The notes: generated by a model not told the origin, from the letters alone. A DNA stretch of 64,000 bases from Sipunculus nudus (GCA_026874595.1 CM049313.1:21283508-21347507), one strand, 5' to 3'; shown: positions 51,201-61,744, counted from the first letter of the stretch. Program-made: numbers and translations.

Positions 51201-51570
51201 GAAAATTATGTTTATCACTGGAATTTACATTTGGGTAGTAATCAATATATATTTTCCTTATTTAGCAGGGAAACAGGTTGGTAAGGCACCTGAATCAAAC
51301 ACCAACGCTCTAACAACAGCCGGGGGTACCGTGTGGATGGCGACCTTAACCTTGGTTATCTTCGTATTGATGGCCGTGAGCTTCCGTCGCTGGAGGTTGG
51401 ACTACTGTTCGCGCGCTCCGCGGACGGCAGCAGACGACTCCGTAAGCTTGGCCTCCAGACCAAATGATGACGTGTCGCTCCATTCTAGCTCAATGGCCTC
51501 ATCTTACGCGTGTCATGACAATAAAGTATTCAATCTTGATGATTACGATGGAAGGGGACACAAGTGCTAA
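38448..51570 (+). CDS. Collagen/EGF single-pass membrane protein (8 exons, 434 aa)
   Basis: Joined exons are 38448-38514, 40913-41184, 43633-43846, 45470-45571, 46775-46894, 47502-47624, 50124-50225 and 51266-51570; every intron has GT and AG ends and the frame stays open to TAA. Residues 1-20 form a signal peptide. Residues about 23-184 form a beta-rich domain with IWR at 86-88, N-glycosylation sequons at N43, N47 and N162, and a single cysteine (C125). Residues 185-217 are eleven Gly-X-Y triplets. Two six-cysteine calcium-binding EGF modules cover 219-258 and 259-299. A degenerate EGF lies at 300-333, a transmembrane helix at about 356-373, and a cytoplasmic tail at 374-434. By family knowledge, such modules act outside the cell in adhesion, matrix contact or recognition; the exact role is inferred only. 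The N-terminal domain resembles uncharacterised invertebrate modules with an IWR core, from memory and not searched. Start choice: this ATG opens directly into the signal peptide. Confidence 0.85.
38515..40912 (+). other. Intron 1
   Basis: GT-AG intron of 2398 bp. AT-rich; I see no convincing internal exon and no recognisable mobile element. Confidence 0.75.
40913..41184 (+). CDS. Exon 2: N-terminal beta-rich domain, first part
   Basis: Encodes residues 23-113. The acceptor is TTGTGTTACAG and the donor GTAAGA. Visible marks are the sequons N43-F-S and N47-S-S, two Arg triplets (40-42, 50-52), W54, and [10 protein letters not shown] at 82-91 followed by a hydrophobic ELLLSS strand. The alternating hydrophobic pattern suggests a beta sandwich. 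The exon ends in phase 0, unlike all later modular exons. Confidence 0.85.
41185..43632 (+). other. Intron 2, with a GC-richer unrecognised block
   Basis: GT-AG intron of 2448 bp. A block at about 42100-42960 is clearly less AT-rich than its surroundings and begins TGTCACATCCCC, like an LTR start. I could not find its other end or a target duplication, so its nature is open. Confidence 0.6.
43633..43846 (+). CDS. Exon 3: N-terminal beta-rich domain, second part
   Basis: Encodes residues 114-184 plus the first base of Gly185. The acceptor is TCTTTCCAG and the donor GTGAAT. The start CACGATATA joins exon 2 in phase 0 without a stop. Features are C125, RIGWTF at 126-131, alternating Phe/Asp strands, sequon N162-E-T and a Pro-rich ALPYPAV. 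Together with exon 2 it completes one globular domain of about 160 residues; its single cysteine makes a disulfide-free fold likely. Confidence 0.85.
44130..44820. repeat. Minisatellite of 51- and 45-bp units in intron 3
   Basis: A run of about thirteen diverged units built around the words ACGATGACTCTGTTGGTG and TTTCGTGTGATGAC. Most units are near 51 bp. The last three, from about 44660, are 45 bp and nearly identical, lacking an AAAGTT. Unit lengths are multiples of three and stretches stay open on both strands: plus-strand 44541-44822 would read an acidic [15 protein letters not shown] repeat. It sits between exons 3 and 4 without clear splice sites, so I call it intronic. Confidence 0.8.
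45187..45245. repeat. AT microsatellite in intron 3
   Basis: About 29 AT units, 225 bp before the collagen exon. Confidence 0.95.
45470..45571 (+). CDS. Exon 4: collagen-like Gly-X-Y segment
   Basis: Encodes 34 codons with eleven uninterrupted Gly-X-Y triplets, mostly GPP with one GPK-GDQ, ending GGGE. The acceptor is TTTTTAAG and the donor GTAACT, phase 1 on both sides. Codon use (CCN, GGN) is much richer in GC than the surrounding AT-rich intron. Such a short helix would probably need trimerisation help from a neighbouring domain. The GPKGDQ charge pair is typical of collagen-helix stabilisation. Confidence 0.92.
45572..46774 (+). other. Intron 4, containing a probable dispersed repeat
   Basis: GT-AG intron of 1203 bp. 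At about 45818-45900 it holds a segment with TAGCTCAGATGATCTAAGG and a run of GTCCGTCC, which resembles a dispersed repeat I know from mollusc genomes (recall, not searched). Confidence 0.6.
46775..46894 (+). CDS. Exon 5: calcium-binding EGF module 1
   Basis: Starts D-V-D-E-C and has six cysteines (223, 229, 233, 242, 244, 257). The D/N-x-D/N-E pattern and the C-V-N-T-F-G-S-Y core are the calcium-binding EGF signature with a possible beta-hydroxylated Asn at 235. It is a 120-nt exon, phase 1 on both ends, the classic one-module-one-exon layout. Donor GTACGT. Confidence 0.95.
47502..47624 (+). CDS. Exon 6: calcium-binding EGF module 2
   Basis: Starts D-V-N-E-C and has all six cysteines (263, 270, 274, 283, 285, 298). 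The core [10 protein letters not shown] carries Pro where Gly is usual. It is a 123-nt exon in phase 1-1, with donor GTAAGA. The tandem placement directly after module 1 is expected to form a rigid calcium-bound rod. Confidence 0.95.
47625..50123 (+). other. Intron 6, with a diverged tandem duplication
   Basis: GT-AG intron of 2499 bp. Around 49079-49660 two diverged units of roughly 300 bp follow one another. Both contain a GAAAGAATCC/GAGGAACCC start, a CACTAA-ATC-CGAAACG segment, a GGGCGCTGCA word and a TAGTATGTCTGTCTGT/CAGTATGTCTGTCTGT end. Poly-A (48148-48163) and poly-G (50030-50044) tracts are also present. Confidence 0.6.
50124..50225 (+). CDS. Exon 7: degenerate EGF module 3
   Basis: Starts D-V-D-E-C with cysteines 304, 310, 314 and 323 and the core [10 protein letters not shown]. 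Where C-x-C-x-x-G-F is expected the sequence reads C-L-Q-V-G-F, as if one Cys codon were missing, and no sixth cysteine follows before the GTAAGT donor. The exon is still phase 1-1 and open, so it is probably expressed, but the last disulfide of the module cannot form. Confidence 0.82.
50226..51265 (+). other. Intron 7
   Basis: GT-AG intron of 1040 bp. AT-rich, nothing recognisable except the tandem acceptor TAGCAG at its 3' end. Confidence 0.7.
51266..51570 (+). CDS. Exon 8: transmembrane helix and cytoplasmic tail
   Basis: Encodes a short Ser/Thr/Asn-rich stalk, a helix [19 protein letters not shown], then the stop-transfer residues RRWR, a juxtamembrane Cys (381) and a 61-residue tail ending GHKC. 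The tail repeats DDSVSL and DDVSL and is Ser-rich, which suggests acidic-directed phosphorylation (inference). The acceptor is the tandem TTTAGCAG, so splicing may include or omit Ala334; the upstream choice is annotated here. Confidence 0.88.
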
Positions 51571-52570
51571 TCACTGCATGACGTCATGTTTGGTTAAAAT
51601 GGCTGCTGTCTTGACTGTAGTTCCCGTTTCTAACCTTCAATTTCAGGGACTCACACTATCGCAGTTTTTATACATTTGATATATGTATATACAAAATACA
51701 CCATTCAACACATATTTTCTTTAAATAGAAGCTGATATGTTCCTTGACATACTGTGATATGGAATGGTCTGTGTGTGGCAAGACTTGTTATCCCAAAGCT
51801 TCTCAAGGGGATTCCTGCAGGAGTAGACATATAGATGGTACAGTTAGTATCAAAATAGATTAAAATATTGAGTATCGATATCAATATATGTATATAAATG
51901 TATATTCTTAGATACAGGCATATGGCTAGTCAGTAGGAAATTGAAAAAGAATGAAGGATTGAGCTCGGTTTGTCATTGTCAAAGAAATCAGCCTCTGAAT
52001 CGTCACAAACTGTTTAGTTCATGGTCCATGGGCCAGGTGGCGCCTGAGCTAGTTGAAGAACTGGCAGTATTTGTTGACAACAGTGGGGTTGCGGCACTGT
52101 AACAAAATGACAGTTACAGGTATTTAAATAGAAATGGACAAAAATGTAAACAGATAGCTACCAAAAACAAAGGGAGATGAGAATTAAAAACAAATGTGAA
52201 ACTTTGGCTTCCAATAGTGGTAGAAACTGAAGACTACGTTTAGTATGCTGGCTAGATTTTTATAATATTTTCATCGTTGTATATTATTCTTGACCTTAAC
52301 GTTGATTTTATGTTTGACCGGTAGATGGCGTGGCATGTTTGATTGTTTAAGCGACTGTTAACGATAGCCCCCGATGGTTAATATTCGTGCCGAGTATATA
52401 GAATATGACACGTAGCGGGGAACTCTAGAGTGTATAACATATGATCTGGTATAGAAATCTGCTACTTAGTCATTGTATACACCATTATTTATCACAATGA
52501 TAATATAAATAAAGCGCATATTTCATAACATTTATAACTTCACTTATCATATCAGGATTTTGAATAAATT
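51571..52570 (+). other. Probable 3' UTR with two AATAAA signals
   Basis: No ORF or repeat of note follows the stop. The first good polyadenylation hexamers downstream on this strand are AATAAA at 52508-52513 and at 52563-52568, which would give a 3' UTR of roughly 0.95-1 kb. The hexamers are seen; use of either is inferred. Confidence 0.5.
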
Positions 52571-53642
52571 TATAACGTTCATATTATATTAGTGTTTTGT
52601 ATTATTTAGAACTGCAGCCGAAAGGATGCTACACACACACATACACACACACACACGAATCCGCAAGCACACAAAGAGAGCCCCCCCCCCCCCCCCCCCG
52701 GATCCGCCACAGCACTCGTACCAGAGCCAGTTATATGATGTATGCCCTTTATATGATTGATCGCTGAAATTCAATTTGTTTTACTCAAGAGCATAAAAGA
52801 GGGGGGGGGGGGGGGGGGGGGGTGGATGGTAAGAGGTCCATGACGGGAACAACATTTTTAGAAAATGTTCAAATGCACAAATTCACAATAACATCTGCAC
52901 ATTTTCCATTTTCAACTTCAAAAGTTAAGGTCAACTGCTAGTTAAAATATACCCTGCCGTCGACAAAGGTGCAGCAAATATTAAAAAAATAAAATCGCGA
53001 TAACTTATATGACTTTGTAATAGGAGGTTTATTGGGTCTCTTGGGCGTTTTATTTACTGTTGACCGTTAAATATACAATAGTGACGATATAATCAAAAGT
53101 TGTACCGCCGACCAAATTGACCTAACCACCACAGCCCATTTGCTCCGCCCATTTGACCAAGTTATGCTAATGAGCCCCTTAAATGACGGAAGGTTTTCCA
53201 TGCCTTTCCTCCGTGCGTATTCGATTGTCAATTTTTCCCGAAGTAAATTTCAGCCTTTCACCTGAGCATTGACTAGAAAGTGCTTCACGGAATAGTACTA
53301 ATCGAAGACTGTGCTTCACGGAAATATGGCGGCCACATATATATCGGTTCAGACGCAAAGCTCTCGTTAATATAAGAGTATGAAGGCTTAATTCGTGTTA
53401 AGTTGTTAAATCGACTTTTGATTGCGAAAGAATACGCTCCATAAGCAGCGGTAACGCTACGCTCAACTATTCGCTACACTACCCGCTGCATTAAACCGCG
53501 GTAGCGATCAGGTTTGACCACAAGGCGGCGCTGTCTCTGTGGAATTCCTCCTGCGTCATATTTAATCAAACACATTCCAGGTATCACCATGCACAATCGG
53601 ATGTTCTTCGAGGTACCGGTCACTTTACACTGCTGTGGAAAG
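52571..53642. other. Intergenic with homopolymer runs
   Basis: Contains a CA tract at 52631-52656, poly-C at 52681-52699 and poly-G at 52801-52822. No gene seen. Confidence 0.6.
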
Positions 53643-54141
53643 CGCTTGGGAGCCCAGACTTTTCCCATCCCGATTGGATTATACACGATGCAATCGTCAA
53701 CTTTCAACACAGTCTCCATCCTGACTAGCCTCAGGTCAGTTATCCCCCACAGTCTGCATATTTCCTGTATTTCCCTGCAAAAACGAGCTTGAAGGTTTGC
53801 TTAAACGCGGAGCCAATCAGATTTTAATTTATCCAGCGCAAACTGACTGGGTGTTGCCACACCTGAAAAAAAAAATCCTGCTATTTCTCTCACGCTTGGG
53901 AGCCCAGACTTTTCCCACCCCGATTGGATTACACACGATGCAATCGTCAACTTTCAACACAGTCTCCATCCTGACTAGCCTCAGGTCAGTTATCCCCCAC
54001 AGTCTGCATATTTCCTGTATTTCCCTGCAAAAACGAGCTTGAAGGTTTGTTTAAACGCAGAGCCAATCAGATTTTAATTTATCCAGCGCAAACTGACTGG
54101 GTGTTGCCACACCTGAAAAAAAAATCCTGCTATTTCTCACA
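53643..54141. repeat. 250-bp tandem duplication
   Basis: Units start at 53643 and 53893 with CGCTTGGGAGCCCAGACTTT and differ at only a few positions. The parallel ORFs read through it are duplicates of each other, not gene family members. Confidence 0.92.
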
Positions 54142-57100
54142 GCGTGTGAGTGGAAGGTCACCGGGCCGGGAGGTCATGCGCAGTGTCAAGAGCGTAGCGA
54201 AAGCACCGAAGATCTCATTTTTTATAGCTGATAACCAGAAAGTTTATAAATGTTAACAAATATCGTGTTGTATGATGAATTTTTTAATACATGGTAAAAA
54301 TGCGATGCTTTTTGTAAATTTTAAGTCATAAAATTATAAATAAAAATGGATTCATGAAGGATGGAGTGTATTGCATTCAACGCTATTGCGCAGTGGACTA
54401 TTAGGAGGCCTGATTTGGGTCACGTGATTATTTCACACAACTTATCACATCCTAAGTTTAGTGATTCACGGTGATGCTTACCCTTGCCAATTGAATGCAA
54501 AATGTGCTTAACGGGCTGACCGTGCTTCACAAAAACGCCCAATCGAATACGGCTATTTTTATTCACTTGGCAGTCCGCGGAATAGTAACTGTAGGCTTTG
54601 GCCTGGAACACTTTATACTTTCTCCTTTGTACAAAAGATATTACGGAAAAACATACAGACACGTGTTTTTTTTTAGGAGAGACGCCCAAATTATGCAAAT
54701 TATGCGCTTGTAAGGTGATTGATAGCCTCTTCCACAGGCTCTGTTGAGCCTTAGCCTATTCCACTTGAGTTGCAGAGCGCCACCGTGTGTCTTTGTAAGA
54801 AACTATGTGATAGACTATTTACATTGTCAACGGTAATTTGATTGGTTGCTCGAGACTGCTTTGCTCATTATTATTCATTTAATGAATATGCGATTAAGGT
54901 CACATAGAATTCATGGTTAGGTCAATTGCTAACATGCTTTTAAAGGCTGTAGTCACACATTCCGGCATTCACACATGGCGTGCCGGTGGCACCACGGTTG
55001 GACTTTATAGTTAGTCGTAGCCAATTCTTGTTTTACCGTACACTAACCTAGTGACCCGTACTCGGTCCTCATCAAAGTTAAACGTCTTCAGTCGGCAATG
55101 GGTTCCGGTGGAGTTTTGCGTGTAATACTGTTAAAGTATGAGCAGTGGCCTGTGTATATTGTATCATTTATTACAAAATCCAGGACAAGTATCCCCCCCC
55201 CCCCAAGCAAAAAAATACTTATCAAATGAAAAATAAGGCATTGGCCATTACCTTTATTGATGCTGCATGTGCAATTATTTCAATATTCTATGTTTGATTA
55301 AATATTAACAGTGCCAGATTAAGGCAGTTGGAGACCTTTGGCTCCGATACCCTAGGACGCCCCCTGATGATTAGAAAAACTTAACTGCCTTCCCTGCCTA
55401 AGCAATGAAAGCAGAACCTTTCTAAAATTAAGTAATTGTTAAAAGATAACAGATATTAATTTATTATTTCAGAGAAAAAGCATGATATTAATATTCCAAA
55501 TATTCACAACTATTTTCCAGTCTCTACAAAGTTATTAAAGTTAACAGTCTCTGCGAAGTTATTAAAGTTAACAGTCTCTACAAAGTAATTAAAGTTAACA
55601 GTCTCTACAAAGTTAACGCTTCTTTTAAGTTTTTTTTCCAATGCAAATTTTATCAACTGTTATACCAAACTTAGTATCTCTGACAGGCCTCATAATAATC
55701 ATGTTAAACATATTTATCTTGTAGTAATCTTTATGAATGAAAAGAAATTTTAACTGAGCATTTAGCCGAGGCAACCTTAGATTATATATTTATATTATAT
55801 AACAATCTAGAAGCAAAATTATTAACCGTACAAAATGTTAAATTTTACTTTTAGAACATGCCCAAAAATCAACAAATAATAGAGGCCAATTTACCTACAA
55901 TCCCCCATTTGGTTTTATTAAAAGAAAATAAACTTAATAAACTTCAATCAGTTCACTAAAAACATTCACTTGATATTATTATGTATTAAAGGGGCGTATG
56001 TGGTATTAAAGAATGCTTGTAACTTGTGACCAATTTATTTGTGGACAGAAGATACCATACCATGAATAAAAAAAATAACATTATCTTAATATTATTATCA
56101 TTTTTATTAAAGGGGACATATGTGATGATAAAGAATGCTTGAGACCATTTACCGAAATTTTGCATGAGGCACTTCGCGGCATGTGGTTGTCAGCTCAATA
56201 GCCGTGAGGGACTGGTCACAAATTTCACATCACTCGAAATACACCGATTCATATACGCTTTATAATTAAACGCTTTCTAAAGAAAATGCAGATAGAAGTA
56301 ATGAAATATGGATTTGTCTTATAATACATATCTTATATTTTGTTATGTTGCAACCTGGAATTACATATACAGACTTGCCCCTCCTATTTGCATCGTGGTA
56401 TTTTATTTATTTATTTATATTTGGTTTGCAAATGGATACAAGGTTCCAAGTAATGTTGATAATTTCCGCTGTCATCTCGATTCTTTAAAATAATTCTCAA
56501 AGGTTTGAAATGGACTCAATTTTGTTTTGATTATATCAAGAAGATTATACGAGTCTATTATAGACCCCTTGACTTTACCCAGCATTTAAAGATTTGAAGT
56601 GCATATTTACCTTTTTCCTGACAAAGCAGTTAAATCCAACGTGTTTTGTCCCGTTAAATTAGAAAAAAGTAAACAAAAAATGCCCACAAGCACCATTTTT
56701 ATACATTTCCTGAGCCCATAAAAATAATATTTTTGAGTGTTGCTCAAATGCCCACCATCACAGACAATCTGTCTCTGCTTCAATCGGAATTGGTGTTACC
56801 AGCATTATCAGAAGGACCGTTTCTCGCCCATCATTGTTGCGAAACAAAACACTAATCAAATACAGTAAGCTTTTCTGTAAAACATATATGTAATTTATGG
56901 TTTAATGCTTGTTTACGTCCTCCTTAGTACTTCTAAGCTGACTGAAGTGCGAGGCCTCTGTAGTAATGTGAACTGGTGTATCAATCAGATGAATTACTTC
57001 TTGAGAACACTCTCTTCAGGACATCACGCTCTCTGGATAGGACCCGTCTGTCGGTCGATGGTTTATTTTTCGGTTTGTAGACGTAGCTAACATCGTCGAT

Positions 57101-57772
57101 AGTGTCAGGTTGTGACTGTTTGGTTAGCAATTTGGTTAGCTTTCAGTCCTTGTTTGTTCAACACATCTTGCCATTTTGTGCGAGTAAAGTATAGAATTAC
57201 ATACACTATCCCAAAATAAACCAAACTTGATACAAAGGGGATGGAGAGATAATACTGGATCTCTGACACAATAACAACTTTTTTACTAATGTTGGTTTTA
57301 ATCTTTCTTTAAGTTATTATGTCATAAAATAGCCTTTATGCCCACCACATGAAAAATCATTAGTTTAATGTGGTCCCAATTATAGTAACTTACGGTGCCT
57401 AAGCAAATGTCACCTTAATGACATAATTAAACGTGTGTATAAAAGATATAATAATTTTAAATGGTGTTAAATTTAACGGTAAATTAAATCTACATACATT
57501 TTCTATGGTCACATTGTGTTTTATCGCATTATCTCTTTTCTATTTTGTTATCAACTTCGGATAAAAGCCGTTTTGTTCACCCACAAGATGTATAGGAAAT
57601 ATCAGGAGCTATTAAAAGGAATTGTTTTCTGTAAATCTTTGCTATATCCGGTATTCTCTATCCCCACAACAAAATACCAGGAACACTGTGGCAATATCTA
57701 CTTTTACATCTGAAACTATTATAATTAGTACTTTGACCTAGGCGACACATTCTTTCTTGACCCTGTATTTAT
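54142..57772. other. Intergenic, mostly unrecognised
   Basis: AT-rich. Includes poly-C at 55193-55204 and the 27-bp minisatellite at 55519-55617. No gene supported. Confidence 0.5.
55519..55617. repeat. 27-bp minisatellite, about 3.7 copies
   Basis: Units start at 55519, 55546, 55573 and 55600 with AGTCTCTACAAAGTTATTAA; the period is exactly 27 with single substitutions. Confidence 0.9.
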
Positions 57773-58597
57773 TCGAGCTGGGTCTCGCCTACAAATTTCG
57801 TACTGCAATATATTGCGATATGTAGTAGCGTATCTCGATACGTATTGTGATATTTTCACTGTATTAAATTCTTAGGAAATAAGTCTGTTTTCTCTATTAT
57901 ATATAAAAACTATTACTTTTATTTTTATTTATCAAACACAAAATATGACAATATTGGTGACTAATGTACTTGGTAAAGTGTTTACTTGTTGTTTAGTGTA
58001 CTCAGAGAATCAATGTTTTTCTAAGGCCTAACATGTGTAAGAAACTTGGCAATCAGTGAATTCTAGAATGTGGTTTTGCACAGAGCGGTATTGGTGATGT
58101 GTACAATCATAGTCGTGTACCATATCGCAGGCTGTCGTTCTTAAAAAATAGTACTGTTATCCTCGATACTTGATCTTAATGCAGTTATCATAAGATGTGA
58201 GGAGAGAATATTAATAAATGATTAATTATTATGACCGTTTTTTTAGTACTACTTTCTTCTTGTTGTATGGAAATTCTTTTCATATACCAATAAGTCATCG
58301 AGCAGACGTACATTTCCTGAAACGGACCTAGGATCTATGGTATACCAGGGAAACTGAAACATTTTCTAAACATTTAAAGCTCGGTAGCTGTACACTTTAA
58401 GCCTTTCGTGGATCCAAGCCCATTTTGATGTCTACATTTAAAACTGAAACTTAATCTTTCTTTTAAAAATTCAGATTTAGGCACATTAAATAAAACATCG
58501 AAAATGTCAATATTTGAAAACTGTATCGCGTACGCAATATGCGAATCACTGTATCGCGATATACCGATATTTTTATAATAAAATCGGGCAGCTCTAT
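57773..58597. mobile_element. Dispersed 0.8-kb repeat, copy 2 (hAT-like?)
   Basis: Block order matches 36793-37629. Ends are inverted in style: GCAATATATTGCGATATG on the left and CGCAATATGCGAATCACTG...GCGATATACCGATATT on the right, with outermost GAGCTG and CAGCTC. Flanks GTATTTAT and CTATTTGT could be an 8-bp duplication with two changes. It interrupts a degenerate minisatellite whose TTGACCCTGTATTTAT word occurs on both sides. Confidence 0.6.
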
Positions 58598-58870
58598 TTG
58601 TCCTTGACCCTGTATTTATGACATTATATTGATGGCATTTTTTTCCGGTTTGTTATGACACCTTCTTCCTTTGATCCTGTCATTATGGTACTGGCGTCAT
58701 TGGACCTTGTTTTTGTTATACCAGCGGTCTTGACTCCGTTTTCATATTACCACCATCCTTGACACTATGTGCTCGGGAAATAGCGTCACTGCATGACCAT
58801 GCAAATAACATACCTTTGAACCCTAGTTAAGCAATCTTAATTTGCCAATGACCCTGGCATTCTTAAGAAT
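58598..58870. repeat. Degenerate TTGACCCTG minisatellite
   Basis: Loosely spaced repeats of CCTTGACCCTG / TTTGATCCTG / CTTGACTCCG / CCTTGACAC followed by TATTATGacA-like words every 40-60 bp. The same word also lies at 57757-57772, left of the inserted element. Confidence 0.5.
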
Positions 58871-60386
58871 ACCTTCCTTCATATCAATATACATCTTAAG
58901 GCGGTTTAATCTGATAGTTAATATAGAAGTTAATAAAGGACAGTTATATTCGGGACATTAATTCGGCTGATTAACCGGCCCAGTATCCAGGTTAGTTTAA
59001 CTAGTAGCAAAATGTTTAGGACGGGTCCATCTTAGATTTGTAAAGCTTTATAATGACATCAAAAGTCTTCATGAGCATCTTAACAGTGATAGCTCAACCA
59101 TTATCATCATACATCATTACCCTACATATATAATAATTAGTTCCCATTCTCAGATTACGTTTATTAATTACATATTCACCTGTACCGAGCGATTATTAAT
59201 AAATAATGCTCGTTGCGAAACAAAGCGCGTAACACGTGACTCATGGGCTTTTTATCCCATATAATCCCAAACAAAACATATGCAGTTTTGTATAATTCAC
59301 TTATATATTCATCTTTATATTTTCTATGTGCACTAAAACGTTATGTGAAACCTGAAATCCACCAAACAGGGTGCGAGCTTACCCAAGTCGCCGGTTGGAC
59401 GCTAATATATGCTGCGCTATGTGTGGTTAACCGTTGCCCACAGCGTTCAGCTGACACCAAAGATCATTATATAAAATAGTAAACGATACAATGTCAACAC
59501 GGTTTAGAAGCCGTTTTTATAAAGTGACACACATGTTTATCAAATCACTTTGATGCCTTTACGGCCTATCTTGGTATTAAATAACCTATTTTGTTTTCCC
59601 AAGTAGCTGGTCGAGCCATTAAGCCGATATAATGAGACCGTTCTCAACCCTCTTGCTGACTGAGCACATTCCCATCTATATATCAGCGGGAGACAGGCGC
59701 TCTTTCAACTATCTTAAGACATCTTAAGAGGTTTTATCCTTCGGCATAATACCCTAAATATTATAGCAATTTAACAACACGAGGTGTGATACTAGGCCTT
59801 ATAGCCAAGAGAGAAAGCTGTTAGCGCGCTTGTGATGTTTGACTGAAAATGACATTGGATTATGTGTGGGAACAAAATGACCTTTTTAAGGCCCATTCTT
59901 ACAAACATGACGACACTGTATGCTGTAATTTTATGCAATTTATTGATAATATCACCTGTGATCGTTATGCACTTTGATGTGTCTCCAGCGCGGAATCTAG
60001 TCAAATATTAACAATAATTCGTATTAAACGCCACTTTATTACACATCAAAAGCAGAACTACCCGAACTCATGGTGATTACATATTGATTTGTTCTATATT
60101 ACGTCATCAACGAGATGGTAACATCCAGAAAAAGAGTATCAGACACAGCATTGTCGTTTCAAGCTTCCAAAACATTTATATGAAACCTTTACATTTATAG
60201 CAATAATACAAGTTTAACCTTTGTCACGTGATGAGCTAGGTACTGGTATGCATGAAATTGACACATGGTAATAATCCGGTCATAGCTTTCAAAAGCGTAC
60301 ATGTAAAATTGAATTGATTTTGATTTTTATTAATGATTTTGGAATCAAGATATGTTACTAAGAGGATTGAGTCTGAAAATAACATA

Positions 60387-60570
60387 CAGTGAAACCTCGT
60401 TGTGTCGAAGTCGAATGGACCCTCAGAAAACTTCGACACATCCGAGGTTCGACATAAGCGGGTTTTATTTGGTAATAATTAAACTGGAAATGTCCGGAAT
60501 ATCGAGTCTGTAACTTCGAAATAAGCGGGGTATTCGACTTAAGCGAGTTCGACACAACGAGGTTTCACCG
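60387..60570. mobile_element. 184-bp pogo/Tigger-like MITE
   Basis: Termini CAGTGAAACCTCGTTGTGTC and the inverted CGGTGAAACCTCGTTGTGTC extend over about 25 bp with one or two mismatches. TA dinucleotides flank both ends (60385-60386, 60571-60572), as for Tc1/mariner-superfamily insertions. The interior has further TCGAC/GTCGA words. No coding capacity. Confidence 0.82.
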
Positions 60571-60643
60571 TATAATATAAGGATATGACATACTGAGTTG
60601 CATATGAATATACTGAGTAGCATATGAATATATTGCAAACAAA

Positions 60644-60662
60644 CAGGGGGGGGGGGGGGGGG
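60644..60662. repeat. Poly-G run
   Basis: Nineteen G residues; the poly-Pro start of a minus-strand ORF is its shadow. Confidence 0.95.
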
Positions 60663-60889
60663 AGCTGATCGCAATAAACCCTTGGGTGAGTGACGATACT
60701 TATGAGATACATTAGTCAGTCGTTCCGTCTCCCCGGCACTCTCACATTAAAAATGAGATGTAAACAAGCAAATTCGTGGAATTAATGTCCCCCGCTTCAG
60801 GCTCGTTTTCTTTCATGCTTGATAAGCAACCAAATTTATAACATGTGTAGAAAATCTCGGGAGCACATGAAAAACAGATCCACTATGAC

Positions 60890-61740
60890 ATGTGCATTGA
60901 GACATCTGCAGGCGAACTTAAAACTAGAACACACTGAGAAATTTGATCAAAATTTGTGAAAACTTTTTGAGCTGGAGAGAAATATTTTTCAGATTGACAC
61001 TCCAAAACCAATCCCAACCGAAGTTTGCATGTGAACAATCACTGATCCTAATTCGAATGAAATCGGATAAAATTTAAGAAAGTTATCACACGGAAAAAAA
61101 ACCTTACGGACGGACAGAGAGACAGATAGACAGACAGACGAACAGACAGACAGACAAACCCAAATCAATGTCCAAAAAACCTGATACGATGGGGTGATTA
61201 TGTCTCCCCTCAAATGGTGTTTGGTCTGTTCTCGTGGTCCTTATGCGTCGTCTGTGTCATTTGTGTGAATGGAACAAATTTTAAACCACTCATTATTTTT
61301 TCTTGAAAAATGTCTCGGACGAGTTCGAAAACTTGTGACCCTGACCTTCATCTTCAAGGTCAAATAAGCCGAAATTGAAGTTATCTGTGAACCCCATAAC
61401 TTTTAAAGTTTTGCTGTTTTTCCCCCAAACTTGATACACAACTTGTTTCCACAAAGTTCTTGAATGAGTTTGAAAACTAATGACTTTGACCTGTTCAACT
61501 CAGCGGAATTATTGCTCATTGTTTCTACAATTTATTGTGAATGTGGTAACATTTGAAGCACTGCATATTCTTTTCTCAAATTTGATAATCGAACTTCTTA
61601 AAACAGATAGAAAATCTGGTAAACTTGACCTCCATCTTCAAGGTCAGTTTCTTTAGAAATCTAGGATTTTTATGACTCCACATTTTGAAGTAGTTCATAT
61701 ATTTTCCAAAAAATTTTGGGATTTGGGGACCATATGGAGG
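60890..61740. repeat. Dispersed repeat with GACAGACAGA and CTTCAAGGTCA words
   Basis: A GACGGACAGAGAGACAGATA-type tract is followed by two diverged segments, each with a GACCT-CATCTTCAAGGTCA word (about 61342 and 61628) and an AACTTGATA/AATTTGATA word. The style is common in mollusc repeats (recall). Boundaries approximate. Confidence 0.45.
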
Positions 61741-61744
61741 TTAG

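Noticed and set aside
53514-54256. Tandem paralogous small genes
   Set aside because: The similar ORFs come from the 250-bp non-coding duplication.
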